Shown here: one piece after another, positions 8,286 through 14,686 of the stretch
How positions within the stretch are numbered: the stretch's first letter is position 1
Layout of the letters: each line of letters opens with the position of its first letter
Assembly (NCBI GenBank): GCA_041481485.1
Contig: JBGPBY010000097.1
Location: 1-17,788, forward strand
Source: JBGPBY01 sp041481485
GTDB taxonomy: Bacteria > Acidobacteriota > Terriglobia > 20CM-2-55-15
Reading direction: 5' to 3'
Length of the DNA: 17,788 bases
Notes under the pieces: model-generated
What the model saw: only the letters and a program-made list of their open reading frames with translations
Databases searched by the model: none
Told to the model about the DNA's origin: nothing
Position numbers and translations under genes: made by a program

Positions 8286-9253
8286 TTGTTGTTCACCTTC
8301 GGATCCACGGTAAAGGTTCCCTTTCCGGAATCCGTCTTTTCTTTGTTATTGGAATCCGTAACAGATGCGGCGCCGGTTTCGGTTGGAACCGCCGGATGGC
8401 TCTTGAACACACCAAATGTTTTTCCAAACACGCCCTTGTCATTCTGCTGCGTTCGCGGTATCAGGGCTGACGGGTTTGGAGCTGGCACCGGAACGTTCAT
8501 CTGTTCCAGCCGCTCCTTCGCCTGTTTCGCACGCGTTGAAAGCGGATAGTCCCTTACGACTTCGGCATAATATTTGGCGCTGCTTTCCAGATTTGGCGGG
8601 GTGAGCAACCTATAGGATTCTGCCAGTTCAAAAAGATTCAGATCTATTTTGGAAAAATCCGGCCACTTTTCCTGAATTTCCCTATAGCGGTCAATCGAAG
8701 CCAGGTAATTCCTGTTCCGGAAGTACTGAGTGGCGATGTTGAAACTATTCGCAGCAAGAACTTCGTCCACATCGCGCAATTTCTGTTTTGCCTCTTCGAG
8801 GTGATCGCTATTGGGATAGGTGCTAATCATTTCCCGTAGTTCCAGTTCCGCCAACCGTGCCTCCGTATTGTCCCGGTCCGGAGATTGCACCCGGCGTACG
8901 TGAGTCATTGCAACCATTAACTGGGCGTCGTCCGCCCAGTCCGAATCCCGGAAGTAGATGATGAAATCTTTATACGCGGTCTCGGCAGAGTCCAGATTTT
9001 CTCGTCCGCCTTCGCGATACAGGGATTCGGCAAGGGCGTATTTGGCCTTGGGAAACCAGTCGCTATCGGGATAGGTGCTGATCAATGTCTGCAGGGAAAG
9101 CCGTGCCACGGTGTAGTTATGCCGGTCCATCTGTCGCATTGCATTCATGTAAAGGACCTTATCGGGTTCATCGATGGTCGGCGCACTCACTTTAGCGCTC
9201 TTGCCGCAGCCCCATAAAAGGAGGCAAAAAGCCAGAGCCATACACTTACGCAT
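8282..9253 (-). CDS. bamD: Outer-membrane assembly lipoprotein BamD-like (YfiO/TPR)
   Basis: Predicted periplasm-facing lipoprotein of the outer-membrane beta-barrel assembly machine, working with BamA. The N-terminus is a lipoprotein signal (MRK, hydrophobic core, LLWGC) with lipidated Cys at 16. Residues about 33-255 carry TPR-like helical pairs, visible from repeated YPDSDW / YFRDSDWADDA / YPNSDHLEEAKQKL / YPLSTRAKQAKERL turns. A Pro/Thr/Asn/Lys-rich, probably disordered tail of about 65 residues follows and is longer than in E. coli BamD (323 residues in total, about 245 in E. coli). It starts 12 nt after the rpe stop with TGAGGT as the ribosome site, and its stop overlaps the GTG of the receiver gene. 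A related TPR lipoprotein such as CpoB is less likely because of the lipobox and repeat pattern. Confidence 0.87.
   Translation of the reverse strand: MRKCMALAFCLLLWGCGKSAKVSAPTIDEPDKVLYMNAMRQMDRHNYTVARLSLQTLISTYPDSDWFPKAKYALAESLYREGGRENLDSAETAYKDFIIYFRDSDWADDAQLMVAMTHVRRVQSPDRDNTEARLAELELREMISTYPNSDHLEEAKQKLRDVDEVLAANSFNIATQYFRNRNYLASIDRYREIQEKWPDFSKIDLNLFELAESYRLLTPPNLESSAKYYAEVVRDYPLSTRAKQAKERLEQMNVPVPAPNPSALIPRTQQNDKGVFGKTFGVFKSHPAVPTETGAASVTDSNNKEKTDSGKGTFTVDPKVNNK
8294..8299 (-). promoter_or_regulatory. Shine-Dalgarno that favours the GTG start of the receiver gene
   Basis: AAGGTG on the minus strand, inside the end of bamD, lies 8 nt before GTG 8285. The internal ATG at 8267 has GAGG only 2 nt upstream, too close for good initiation. 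This supports the GTG as the real start. Confidence 0.55.
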
Positions 9254-9265
9254 TATGAAACCTCA

Positions 9266-9949
9266 CTAGACGTAATCTGAATGATATCTGAGCGATGCGG
9301 CCGTTTCCAACATCTCCCTGACCTTCGCCCCGGGATCTGGCCGGCCGAATATGGCCGATCCCACCACCAAAACACTTGCCCCCGCCTGCACCACAGAGGG
9401 GATCAGTGGTGTATCGATACCACCATCGATTTCAATGACACAGCTGTATTTCTTTTCAGTGATTATTCTTCGCGCCTGTGCGACCTTGTCGAGGGTATAG
9501 GGAATAAACTCCTGTCCCCCGAACCCCGGATTCACACTCATAATCAACAACATATCAATCAGCGGGAACGCATGCTGGACTGTCGACACAGGTGTCGCCG
9601 GATTAATAGACACTCCGGCGCGTACTTTGTGAGAGCGTATGAAATTTAACGTGCGATCCAGATGCACCGTAGCTTCCGAGTGAACCGTGATCATGTCCGC
9701 TCCGGCATCCACAAAAGCGGGGATGTATTTGTCGGGATCTGAAATCATCAGGTGAACGTCCAGAGGCATCTCTGTGACTTTTCGAATGGACTTCAACACC
9801 ACCGGCCCTATGGTGATATTGGGCACAAAGTGCCCATCCATGACGTCAATGTGCAGGAGCTGCGCGCCGGCCTGTTCCACTTTTCGAATGTCCTCACCCA
9901 GCGAAGCAAAATTGGCCGAAAGTATCGAAGGAGCGATTTTTATATTCAC
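9266..9949 (-). CDS. rpe: Ribulose-phosphate 3-epimerase
   Basis: Interconverts ribulose 5-phosphate and xylulose 5-phosphate in the pentose phosphate and Calvin-type pathways. The 227-residue TIM barrel shows APSILSANF (6-14), the metal/catalytic segment HIDVMDGHFVPN (H33, D35, D38), HLMI (H66), the VNPGFGGQ phosphate loop (139-146), and the second catalytic Asp in EIDGGI (D175), followed by the VGSAIF phosphate site. The start codon is GTG at 9949, overlapping the TGA of the PASTA gene (GTGA), so translation is probably coupled. No other Calvin-cycle genes are present, so a general pentose-phosphate role is likely. Confidence 0.97.
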   Translation of the reverse strand: MNIKIAPSILSANFASLGEDIRKVEQAGAQLLHIDVMDGHFVPNITIGPVVLKSIRKVTEMPLDVHLMISDPDKYIPAFVDAGADMITVHSEATVHLDRTLNFIRSHKVRAGVSINPATPVSTVQHAFPLIDMLLIMSVNPGFGGQEFIPYTLDKVAQARRIITEKKYSCVIEIDGGIDTPLIPSVVQAGASVLVVGSAIFGRPDPGAKVREMLETAASLRYHSDYV

Positions 9950-10806
9950 TGACTTACATCCAAAAGTATCGAGTCGTTCTTGGACAAACGGTATCCGGCC
10001 TGCGGCTTCTGCTGAATCACCATGCCGGGAGCAATTCCAGGATAACTGCGCAGGTTTGGCTTACCGACCTTGAAACCTTCCATTCGAGCGCGCGCCATTA
10101 CCGAATCGAAGGGCTTGCCGACAAGATCGGGCATGATGTAGTAGTCATCCAGCGGGCCCAGAGAAATGAGAATATTCACATTCGGATCCGTACCGCCGAC
10201 TGCATCGGGCGGCGGCGACTGGAAAACTACCGTGTATGGACTTCCTTCCGAAGTATGGGCCTGAGCCTTCGCACCCAGGGTCAGCTTGGATTCTCCCAGA
10301 GTCAATTGTGCTGCCCGCTCGCTGTCTCCGATCAGATTGGGTACGGGGTATTTCCGATCACCCAGGGAGATCAGAACTTTTACGCTGCGTGACGTTTTCA
10401 AGTGAGTTCCAGCCGGGGGAATTTGTTCAACGATAAGTCCTTCCGGCACACCCTTGGTAAACTGCGACTGAGCGATACGAAGCACCAGGCCTTTGCTTTC
10501 CAGGAGCTTAAGCGCTTCCGCTTTCGTTTTGTTCTGAAGATCGGGAACTGCGACTTCCCGGCCTCGAATTGCAATCCGCATCGCGGTCATTGCGCTGAAA
10601 ATGCCGGCAATCGCGAGGATGGCCACCATCAGCGAGATGCTCGCGAACCGTGAAACGCGGTCGTCTTTTTTGGGATTCCGATTCTCTTCCGATTCACTGG
10701 GAACGCCCTCCGTGTCGAGAGTCTCGTTGTTTACGGCCGGACTCTCGGCGCTGATTGTCTCTTCGGCGTTCTCTTTGTTTTCGTCTTCGTTTATCTCTTC
10801 ACTCAT
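9946..10806 (-). CDS. Membrane-anchored PASTA-domain protein without kinase domain
   Basis: 286 residues from the ATG at 10806, which overlaps the fmt stop by 8 nt. The frame stays open up to 10995, but that extra part lies inside fmt and looks unlike protein. Residues 1-50 are acidic, Glu/Asn-rich and probably disordered and cytoplasmic. About 54-77 is a single membrane helix. Three PASTA domains follow (about 83-148, 152-217, 222-286), each with a VPDL/VPNL/MPDLVG entry, a QxPPxG-type turn (PAGT, PPPD, PQAG) and a closing beta-strand (VKVLISLG, VNILISLG, ILLDVSQ). In family terms PASTA domains bind peptidoglycan or lipid II, usually on Ser/Thr kinases or penicillin-binding proteins; here no catalytic domain exists. 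The gene sits between fmt and rpe, where Bacillus has a PASTA kinase. A cell-wall sensing or tethering role is inferred. Confidence 0.9.
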   Translation of the reverse strand: MSEEINEDENKENAEETISAESPAVNNETLDTEGVPSESEENRNPKKDDRVSRFASISLMVAILAIAGIFSAMTAMRIAIRGREVAVPDLQNKTKAEALKLLESKGLVLRIAQSQFTKGVPEGLIVEQIPPAGTHLKTSRSVKVLISLGDRKYPVPNLIGDSERAAQLTLGESKLTLGAKAQAHTSEGSPYTVVFQSPPPDAVGGTDPNVNILISLGPLDDYYIMPDLVGKPFDSVMARARMEGFKVGKPNLRSYPGIAPGMVIQQKPQAGYRLSKNDSILLDVSQ

Positions 10807-11764
10807 GTCCGTTCTCAAAAACTTCGCCGGACTGCACACGCAGTCCGTTTGCAAAATCCCGGCCGGCAATTGGCTTGCGCCCCGGCAGCTGAATTTCAAC
10901 CAATTCCAGAGAAGTCCCATCCCCGCATATGACTTCGATTCTTCCCTTGGACACGACGATCGTACCTGAAGTATTAGAGCCCGATGCCTGGCCAACTCTG
11001 GACTTCAAAATCCGGCAATCCGCGCTTCGAAATCCGGCGACCGCGCCCGGCCACGGATTGAATGCCCGGACGTGATTATGTATTGTTCGAGCCGGAAGAC
11101 TCCAGTCGACATAGCCGTCCTGTTTTCGCAGAATGCGCGCAAAAGATGCATGAACATGATCCTGCGGTCTGGATTCCAGCGAGCCGTCTGCAATGCCCAT
11201 TATGGTGCGAATGACGAGGCCGCTGCCCATGAGGGCCAATCGGCTGGACAATTCGGAAACCGATTCCTCCGGATCGATCGCCGTCTTTTCGCACAAATAC
11301 ACCGGCCCGGAGTCCAATCCTTCATCAATCTGCATGGTGCAAACACCGGTTTCCGTTTCGCCATTCGCCACGGCCCATTGTATGGGCGCAGCACCGCGAT
11401 ATTTGGGAAGCAGCGAACCGTGAAGATTCAGCACGCCCCACTTCGGCATCTGGATTAGCCATTTTGGAATTAGCTTCCCGTACGCAACGACAACAATGCA
11501 ATCCGCAGAAAGTTCCGAAAAGAAACGCCGCGCAGCATCGTCCTTCAGTGTGGAGGGTTGGTGGACGTCCAACTGAATTTCCAGTGCCGCCTGTTTAATC
11601 GGAGTGAAGCGGATGGATTGACCTCTGCCGCTTGGCCGATCCGGCTGGGTGATTACCGAAGTAATCATAAAGCCTTCGTGGATGAGACGCCTCAGAGTAG
11701 GAACGGCGAAATCAGCGGTTCCCATGAACACCAGCCGGATATTGGAGGGAGTTACGTCTCCCAC
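10799..11764 (-). CDS. fmt: Methionyl-tRNA formyltransferase
   Basis: Formylates initiator Met-tRNA with 10-formyltetrahydrofolate. The 321 residues are normal. The N-terminal formyltransferase domain has LVFMGTADFAVPTL (11-24), QPDRPSGRG (40-48), the folate/catalytic motif LNLHGSLLPKYRG with N113 and H115, and D151 in IDEGLDSGPV. These match the E. coli triad N106/H108/D144 at a constant offset of 7. A C-terminal OB-like domain follows, starting near the FNPWPGA segment. The start is GTG at 11764, overlapping def by 13 nt with AAGG just upstream; no ATG gives a full Rossmann start. Coupling with def is expected because one enzyme adds the formyl group and the other removes it. Confidence 0.96.
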   Translation of the reverse strand: MGDVTPSNIRLVFMGTADFAVPTLRRLIHEGFMITSVITQPDRPSGRGQSIRFTPIKQAALEIQLDVHQPSTLKDDAARRFFSELSADCIVVVAYGKLIPKWLIQMPKWGVLNLHGSLLPKYRGAAPIQWAVANGETETGVCTMQIDEGLDSGPVYLCEKTAIDPEESVSELSSRLALMGSGLVIRTIMGIADGSLESRPQDHVHASFARILRKQDGYVDWSLPARTIHNHVRAFNPWPGAVAGFRSADCRILKSRVGQASGSNTSGTIVVSKGRIEVICGDGTSLELVEIQLPGRKPIAGRDFANGLRVQSGEVFENGHE

Positions 11765-12267
11765 TCGCCTTGCTTTACCAGCTTCCTGATCTTTCGCTTG
11801 ATGAGGTCGCGCTTCAGAAAGCTCAGGTGGTCGAGAAAGAATATCCCGTTCAGATGATCCATCTCATGACAAAAGGCACGAGCCAGCAGTTCCTTACCTT
11901 CCACCGCGATGTCCTTGCCGTTAAGGTCGAGCCCCTTGAGTACGACTCTTCGCGGACGAAGCACGACAGCGGAAAATCCAGGAATGCTGAGACAGCCTTC
12001 ATCTTCCAACTGCTCGCCTTCCGATTCCGCAATTTCCGGATTAATGATGGTGATCAACTGATTTCGTTTCTCTCCGGCGCTGGGATCCGTGACCATGATC
12101 CGTTTTCCGACGCCAACCTGCGGCGCCGCCAGTCCCACTCCGGGCGCCTTGTACATCGTTTCGATCATGTCCTTTACCAATTGAACATCGGCACCGGATA
12201 TTTGGGTGACCGGCTCTGAAGGTTTTGCGAGGACCTCCGCGCCGTATAGGACTATCGGACGAAGCAT
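11752..12267 (-). CDS. def: Peptide deformylase
   Basis: Removes the N-formyl group from nascent proteins. The 171 residues hold all three motifs: GVGLAAPQVG (43-52), EGCLS (90-94, metal ligand C92) and HEMDH (134-138, ligands H134 and H138, catalytic E135). The C-terminus is short and basic. It is the first gene of the long minus-strand run that ends near 2461. The ATG at 12267 has no Shine-Dalgarno, but TAACAT lies 6 nt upstream, as in leaderless genes. The upstream 409 bp contain a REPIN-like element. Confidence 0.96.
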   Translation of the reverse strand: MLRPIVLYGAEVLAKPSEPVTQISGADVQLVKDMIETMYKAPGVGLAAPQVGVGKRIMVTDPSAGEKRNQLITIINPEIAESEGEQLEDEGCLSIPGFSAVVLRPRRVVLKGLDLNGKDIAVEGKELLARAFCHEMDHLNGIFFLDHLSFLKRDLIKRKIRKLVKQGEWET

Positions 12268-12273
12268 GGGTTC

Positions 12274-12279
12274 ATGTTA
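12274..12279 (-). promoter_or_regulatory. Candidate -10 box placing the def start at the mRNA 5' end
   Basis: TAACAT (TANNNT type) on the minus strand ends 6 nt before ATG 12267. Transcription starting about 7 nt downstream would begin at the start codon. No SD is present and no clear -35 is visible, so this is suggestive only. Confidence 0.4.
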
Positions 12280-12377
12280 CACGCTTGTGGCAAATTGGAG
12301 CCATTCCTTTCCCGTGAGCGATGTGATGAAGTGCCTCTCCCTAGCCGCGAAGAGACTGCATGAACACTCTCACGCAA

Positions 12378-12604
12378 TGCGTTTCTCAGCCGCGTAGCGG
12401 CGGCAGTTCTGTAGCCCCCGGCGTGAGCCGGGGGTAAAGAATCACGACATCCACAAAAAGTGCCGGAGGCACGGCAGATCTAGAGATGAACCATTCAGAG
12501 TTATTGATCTGTCGTGCCTCCGGCACTCTGAGTATCCGGGATTATCAATCCACCGGCTAACGCCGGTGGCTACAGGACTGTCGCCGCTCCGCGGCTGAGA
12601 CGCA
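12378..12604. repeat. REPIN-like nested palindromic element (non-autonomous mobile element candidate)
   Basis: Two outer arms, 12378-12443 and 12540-12604, are imperfect reverse complements. Each contains two small hairpins. Left: GCCGC/GCGGC (12389-12401) and an 8-bp stem CCCCCGGC-GTGA-GCCGGGGG (12415-12434). Right: CCACCGGC-TAAC-GCCGGTGG (12550-12569) and GCCGC/GCGGC (12583-12595). The third pair of the 8-bp stem differs between arms (C:G against A:T) but pairing is kept. The centre holds another inverted pair. Two REP units facing each other are the definition of a REPIN, which in other bacteria is moved by RAYT (IS200/IS605-like) transposases. No transposase is in the window, so the mobility and family assignment are inferred. 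Confidence 0.75.
12459..12527. repeat. Inner inverted repeat of the REPIN-like element
   Basis: Arms 12459-12480 and 12506-12527 match at 21 of 22 positions as reverse complements, around a 25-nt loop (12481-12505). Each arm also contains a self-complementary GTGCC-GGA-GGCAC hairpin (or its complement). In either strand's RNA it would form a long stem and could stabilise a 3' end or stop transcription, but there is no T-tract. Confidence 0.8.
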
Positions 12605-12676
12605 CGAGCTGAAAGTTGTGCAAAAGTTCGGCGTTCGGCAGCTATGCGGCTGCGACTAACAAAACAGTGCGCCATG

Positions 12677-13861
12677 CTACGTTGTCTCCGGATACGAATG
12701 CAGCTGCTGGACGTAACCCAGATAATTGCGAGTGGTTTCCTCGATCGAGTCTCCACCAAATTTCTCCAGAAAAGCGCGGGCTAAAACAAGGGCTACCATG
12801 GATTCACCGATGACTCCTGCCGCAGGAACCGTACATGTATCCGAGCGTTCGTGCTGTGCTGCAAATGGCTCTTTGGTGATCATATCGACCGACTGCAGGG
12901 CCTTTTTCAAAGTGGGGATGGGCTTCAGGTACCCGACAACCCGGACTTCTTCCGAATTGCTAATTCCGCCTTCAAATCCTCCGGCACGATTGGTCAGGCG
13001 GCGAAATTCCCGGCCGGCGGCATCATAAGCGATTTCATCGTGTGCCGCCGAACCCCGGCTGTAAGCCACACTCACACCGTCACCGATTTCGACAGCCTTT
13101 ACCGCGTTGATCGACATGATTGCCTGAGCCAATAGACCGTCGAGGCGCGTATCCCAGGCAGTGTGAGACCCAAGGCCAGTCGGCACACCTTTAGCGACGA
13201 CTTCGAACGTGCCTCCGATGGTGTCTCCATCTTTCTGGGCTTTCTCGATTTCGGAGACCATCTGCGCGCCAACATCGGCGAGCGCGCAACGAACGACATC
13301 GTCTTGCCGAAGTTCTTCCAGCTGCTCCCAGTTCACGCTGAACCCTTTGGGAACCCGGGCGTTGCCGATTGCGGTCGTGTGGCTCAGAATCTCGATCCCA
13401 AAGTTTCGGAGAAATAACTTACACACTGCTCCGGCAGCGACGCGAGCGGCCGTTTCCCGCGCGCTGGAACGTTCCAGGATATTTCGCGCGTCGATCTGAT
13501 TGAATTTCAAGGAGCCGGCAAGATCGGTGTGTCCCGGACGGGGACGAGTGACACGGCGTTTGGCGGCCGCTTCGTCGGATACTGGCCGCGCGGACATCGT
13601 TTCTTCCCAGTTGGTCCAGTCGCGGTTTTCGATCATCATCGTGATCGGGCTGCCCAGAGTCTTGCCGTGCCGGACGCCGGAAAGGAAACGCACCTGGTCG
13701 CGCTCGATCTTCATCCGCCCGCCTCGCCCAAATCCGCCTTGGCGCCGCTTTAACTCGTTGTCGATAAAGTCAAAATCGATTTTTATATTCGCCGGAAGAC
13801 CTTCGACCAGCGTTATCAGCGCCGGACCGTGGGATTCTCCGGCAGTTCTGTAACTCAGCAT
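12677..13861 (-). CDS. aroC: Chorismate synthase
   Basis: Makes chorismate from 5-enolpyruvylshikimate 3-phosphate (FMNH2-dependent), the last step of the shikimate pathway. The 394 residues are of normal length. Signature 1 GESHG is at 8-12 (catalytic H11). RRQGGFGRGGRM follows at 39-50, RPRPGHTDLAG at 106-116 (second catalytic His, H111), and the family signature RSSARETAARVAAGA at 131-145. The C-terminal AAQHERSDTCTVPAAGVIGE segment is also typical. The ATG at 13861 lacks an SD and is preceded by TATACT at 7 nt. It is transcribed away from mlaE and is separated from def by the palindromic element. Other aro genes are absent. Confidence 0.97.
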   Translation of the reverse strand: MLSYRTAGESHGPALITLVEGLPANIKIDFDFIDNELKRRQGGFGRGGRMKIERDQVRFLSGVRHGKTLGSPITMMIENRDWTNWEETMSARPVSDEAAAKRRVTRPRPGHTDLAGSLKFNQIDARNILERSSARETAARVAAGAVCKLFLRNFGIEILSHTTAIGNARVPKGFSVNWEQLEELRQDDVVRCALADVGAQMVSEIEKAQKDGDTIGGTFEVVAKGVPTGLGSHTAWDTRLDGLLAQAIMSINAVKAVEIGDGVSVAYSRGSAAHDEIAYDAAGREFRRLTNRAGGFEGGISNSEEVRVVGYLKPIPTLKKALQSVDMITKEPFAAQHERSDTCTVPAAGVIGESMVALVLARAFLEKFGGDSIEETTRNYLGYVQQLHSYPETT

Positions 13862-13868
13862 GCCGGTA

Positions 13869-13874
13869 AGTATA
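13869..13874 (-). promoter_or_regulatory. -10 box of aroC, leaderless geometry
   Basis: TATACT on the minus strand ends 7 nt before ATG 13861, so the expected transcription start is at or within 1-2 nt of the A of the ATG. The -35 is poor (GGTCAA region). No Shine-Dalgarno lies between. Confidence 0.55.
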
Positions 13875-13890
13875 CCGTGCCCGTAACTGC

Positions 13891-13919
13891 TTGACCCTAA
13901 AAGAATGTTCCCTTACGAT
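13891..13919 (+). promoter_or_regulatory. Promoter of the mlaEFD operon (TTGACC-17-TACGAT)
   Basis: A -35 TTGACC (13891-13896), a 17-bp spacer and a -10 TACGAT (13914-13919) make a good sigma70-type promoter. The -10 ends 8 nt before ATG 13928, so the mRNA would start at about the first codon. No upstream in-frame start exists and no clear SD is seen. It lies in a 66-bp region shared with the divergent aroC promoter. Confidence 0.6.
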
Positions 13920-13927
13920 GGGTTCCG

Positions 13928-14686
13928 ATGCCGTTCACCCCGAAAGCCGCTGTAAAGGAGGTTCAGGAACTCTCAATCCTTGCGGCGAGGGCCTTCTTCC
14001 GGGCATTCCGCCGCCCCTTCTATGTCCGCGACATCCTGGAACAAATGGACCGAATCGGAGTCGGCTCGGTTGTGGTGGTGATGCTGACTGGATTCTTTAC
14101 CGGTTCGGTACTCACTCTACAAAGCGCGAAGTCGTTGTCGGCATTTGGCGCCAAGGGATTGACCGGCCGCCTCGTCGCGATTTCCCTGGTGCGGGAACTC
14201 GGGCCCGTACTTTCGGCTTTAATGCTGGCGGGAAGAGTCGGGTCCGGAATTGCATCCGAATTGGGCTCAATGGTGGTAACCGAACAAATCAATGCCATGC
14301 GGGCACTCGGCACCGATCCCGTGAAAAAACTCGTGGTTCCCAGGATCATCGCAACCACTACCATGTTGCCACTCCTGACCATTGTCGCGAACACCATAGG
14401 ATTACTTGGCGGACTCTTCATTGCCGTTTACGTCCTTCTGATCAACGGAAATGTTTATATGAGTTCGGCATGGGACGGACTCGAGTACGTCGACGTCTTC
14501 GGCGGTTTGCTGAAGCCTTTGGTATTCGGAGCTGTTGTGTCCATTGTCGGTTGTCATTGCGGACTGAGAACGCACGGCGGCACCCAGGGTGTCGGTCAAT
14601 CGACCACCCAGGCTGTAGTCGCGGCATCCATTCTGATTCTGTTTTTTAACCTGATCCTGACCAGAATGTTTTGGCCTCCGTCATGA
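13928..14686 (+). CDS. mlaE: MlaE-like permease of an MCE/Mla lipid ABC transporter
   Basis: Inner-membrane subunit that passes phospholipid or another lipid between the MlaF ATPase and the MlaD ring. The 252 residues include an amphipathic N-terminal interface helix, then hydrophobic segments at about 45-68, 84-103, 145-173, 195-213 and 228-247. The conserved MlaE core GRVGSGIASELGSMVVTEQ starts at 102 and continues through INAMRALGTDPVKKLVVPR, the coupling region to the ATPase. The C-terminal GLRTHGGTQGVGQSTTQAVV motif is also typical. The stop overlaps the mlaF ATG (ATGA). Lipid asymmetry maintenance is the known role in E. coli; direction and substrate are not shown here. MlaB and MlaC are not encoded in the window. 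Confidence 0.93.
   Translation: MPFTPKAAVKEVQELSILAARAFFRAFRRPFYVRDILEQMDRIGVGSVVVVMLTGFFTGSVLTLQSAKSLSAFGAKGLTGRLVAISLVRELGPVLSALMLAGRVGSGIASELGSMVVTEQINAMRALGTDPVKKLVVPRIIATTTMLPLLTIVANTIGLLGGLFIAVYVLLINGNVYMSSAWDGLEYVDVFGGLLKPLVFGAVVSIVGCHCGLRTHGGTQGVGQSTTQAVVAASILILFFNLILTRMFWPPS

Larger units (their letters stand above)
12268..12676. other. 409-bp intergenic region between aroC and def
   Basis: No convincing gene. The middle (12378-12604) is the nested palindromic element. The def-proximal part (12268-12377) holds the putative def -10 box and otherwise nothing recognisable. The aroC-proximal part (12605-12676) has a small hairpin (GCAGC 12638-12642 with GCTGC 12649-12653) that could lie in the aroC 3' end, but it has no adjoining T-tract to call an intrinsic terminator. 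Confidence 0.7.

Noticed and set aside
10807..10995. Upstream extension of the PASTA protein to 10995
   Set aside because: It runs inside fmt in another frame; MSEEINEDEN at 10806 overlaps the fmt stop and gives a normal acidic cytoplasmic start.
12378..12604. CRISPR array or tRNA in the aroC-def gap
   Set aside because: The repeats are two inverted pairs and not regularly spaced direct repeats, and no cloverleaf with a T-loop could be drawn.
12442..12759. 105-residue minus-strand open frame across the palindromic element and aroC 3' end
   Set aside because: It consists of repeat sequence and out-of-frame aroC; there is no domain or ribosome site.
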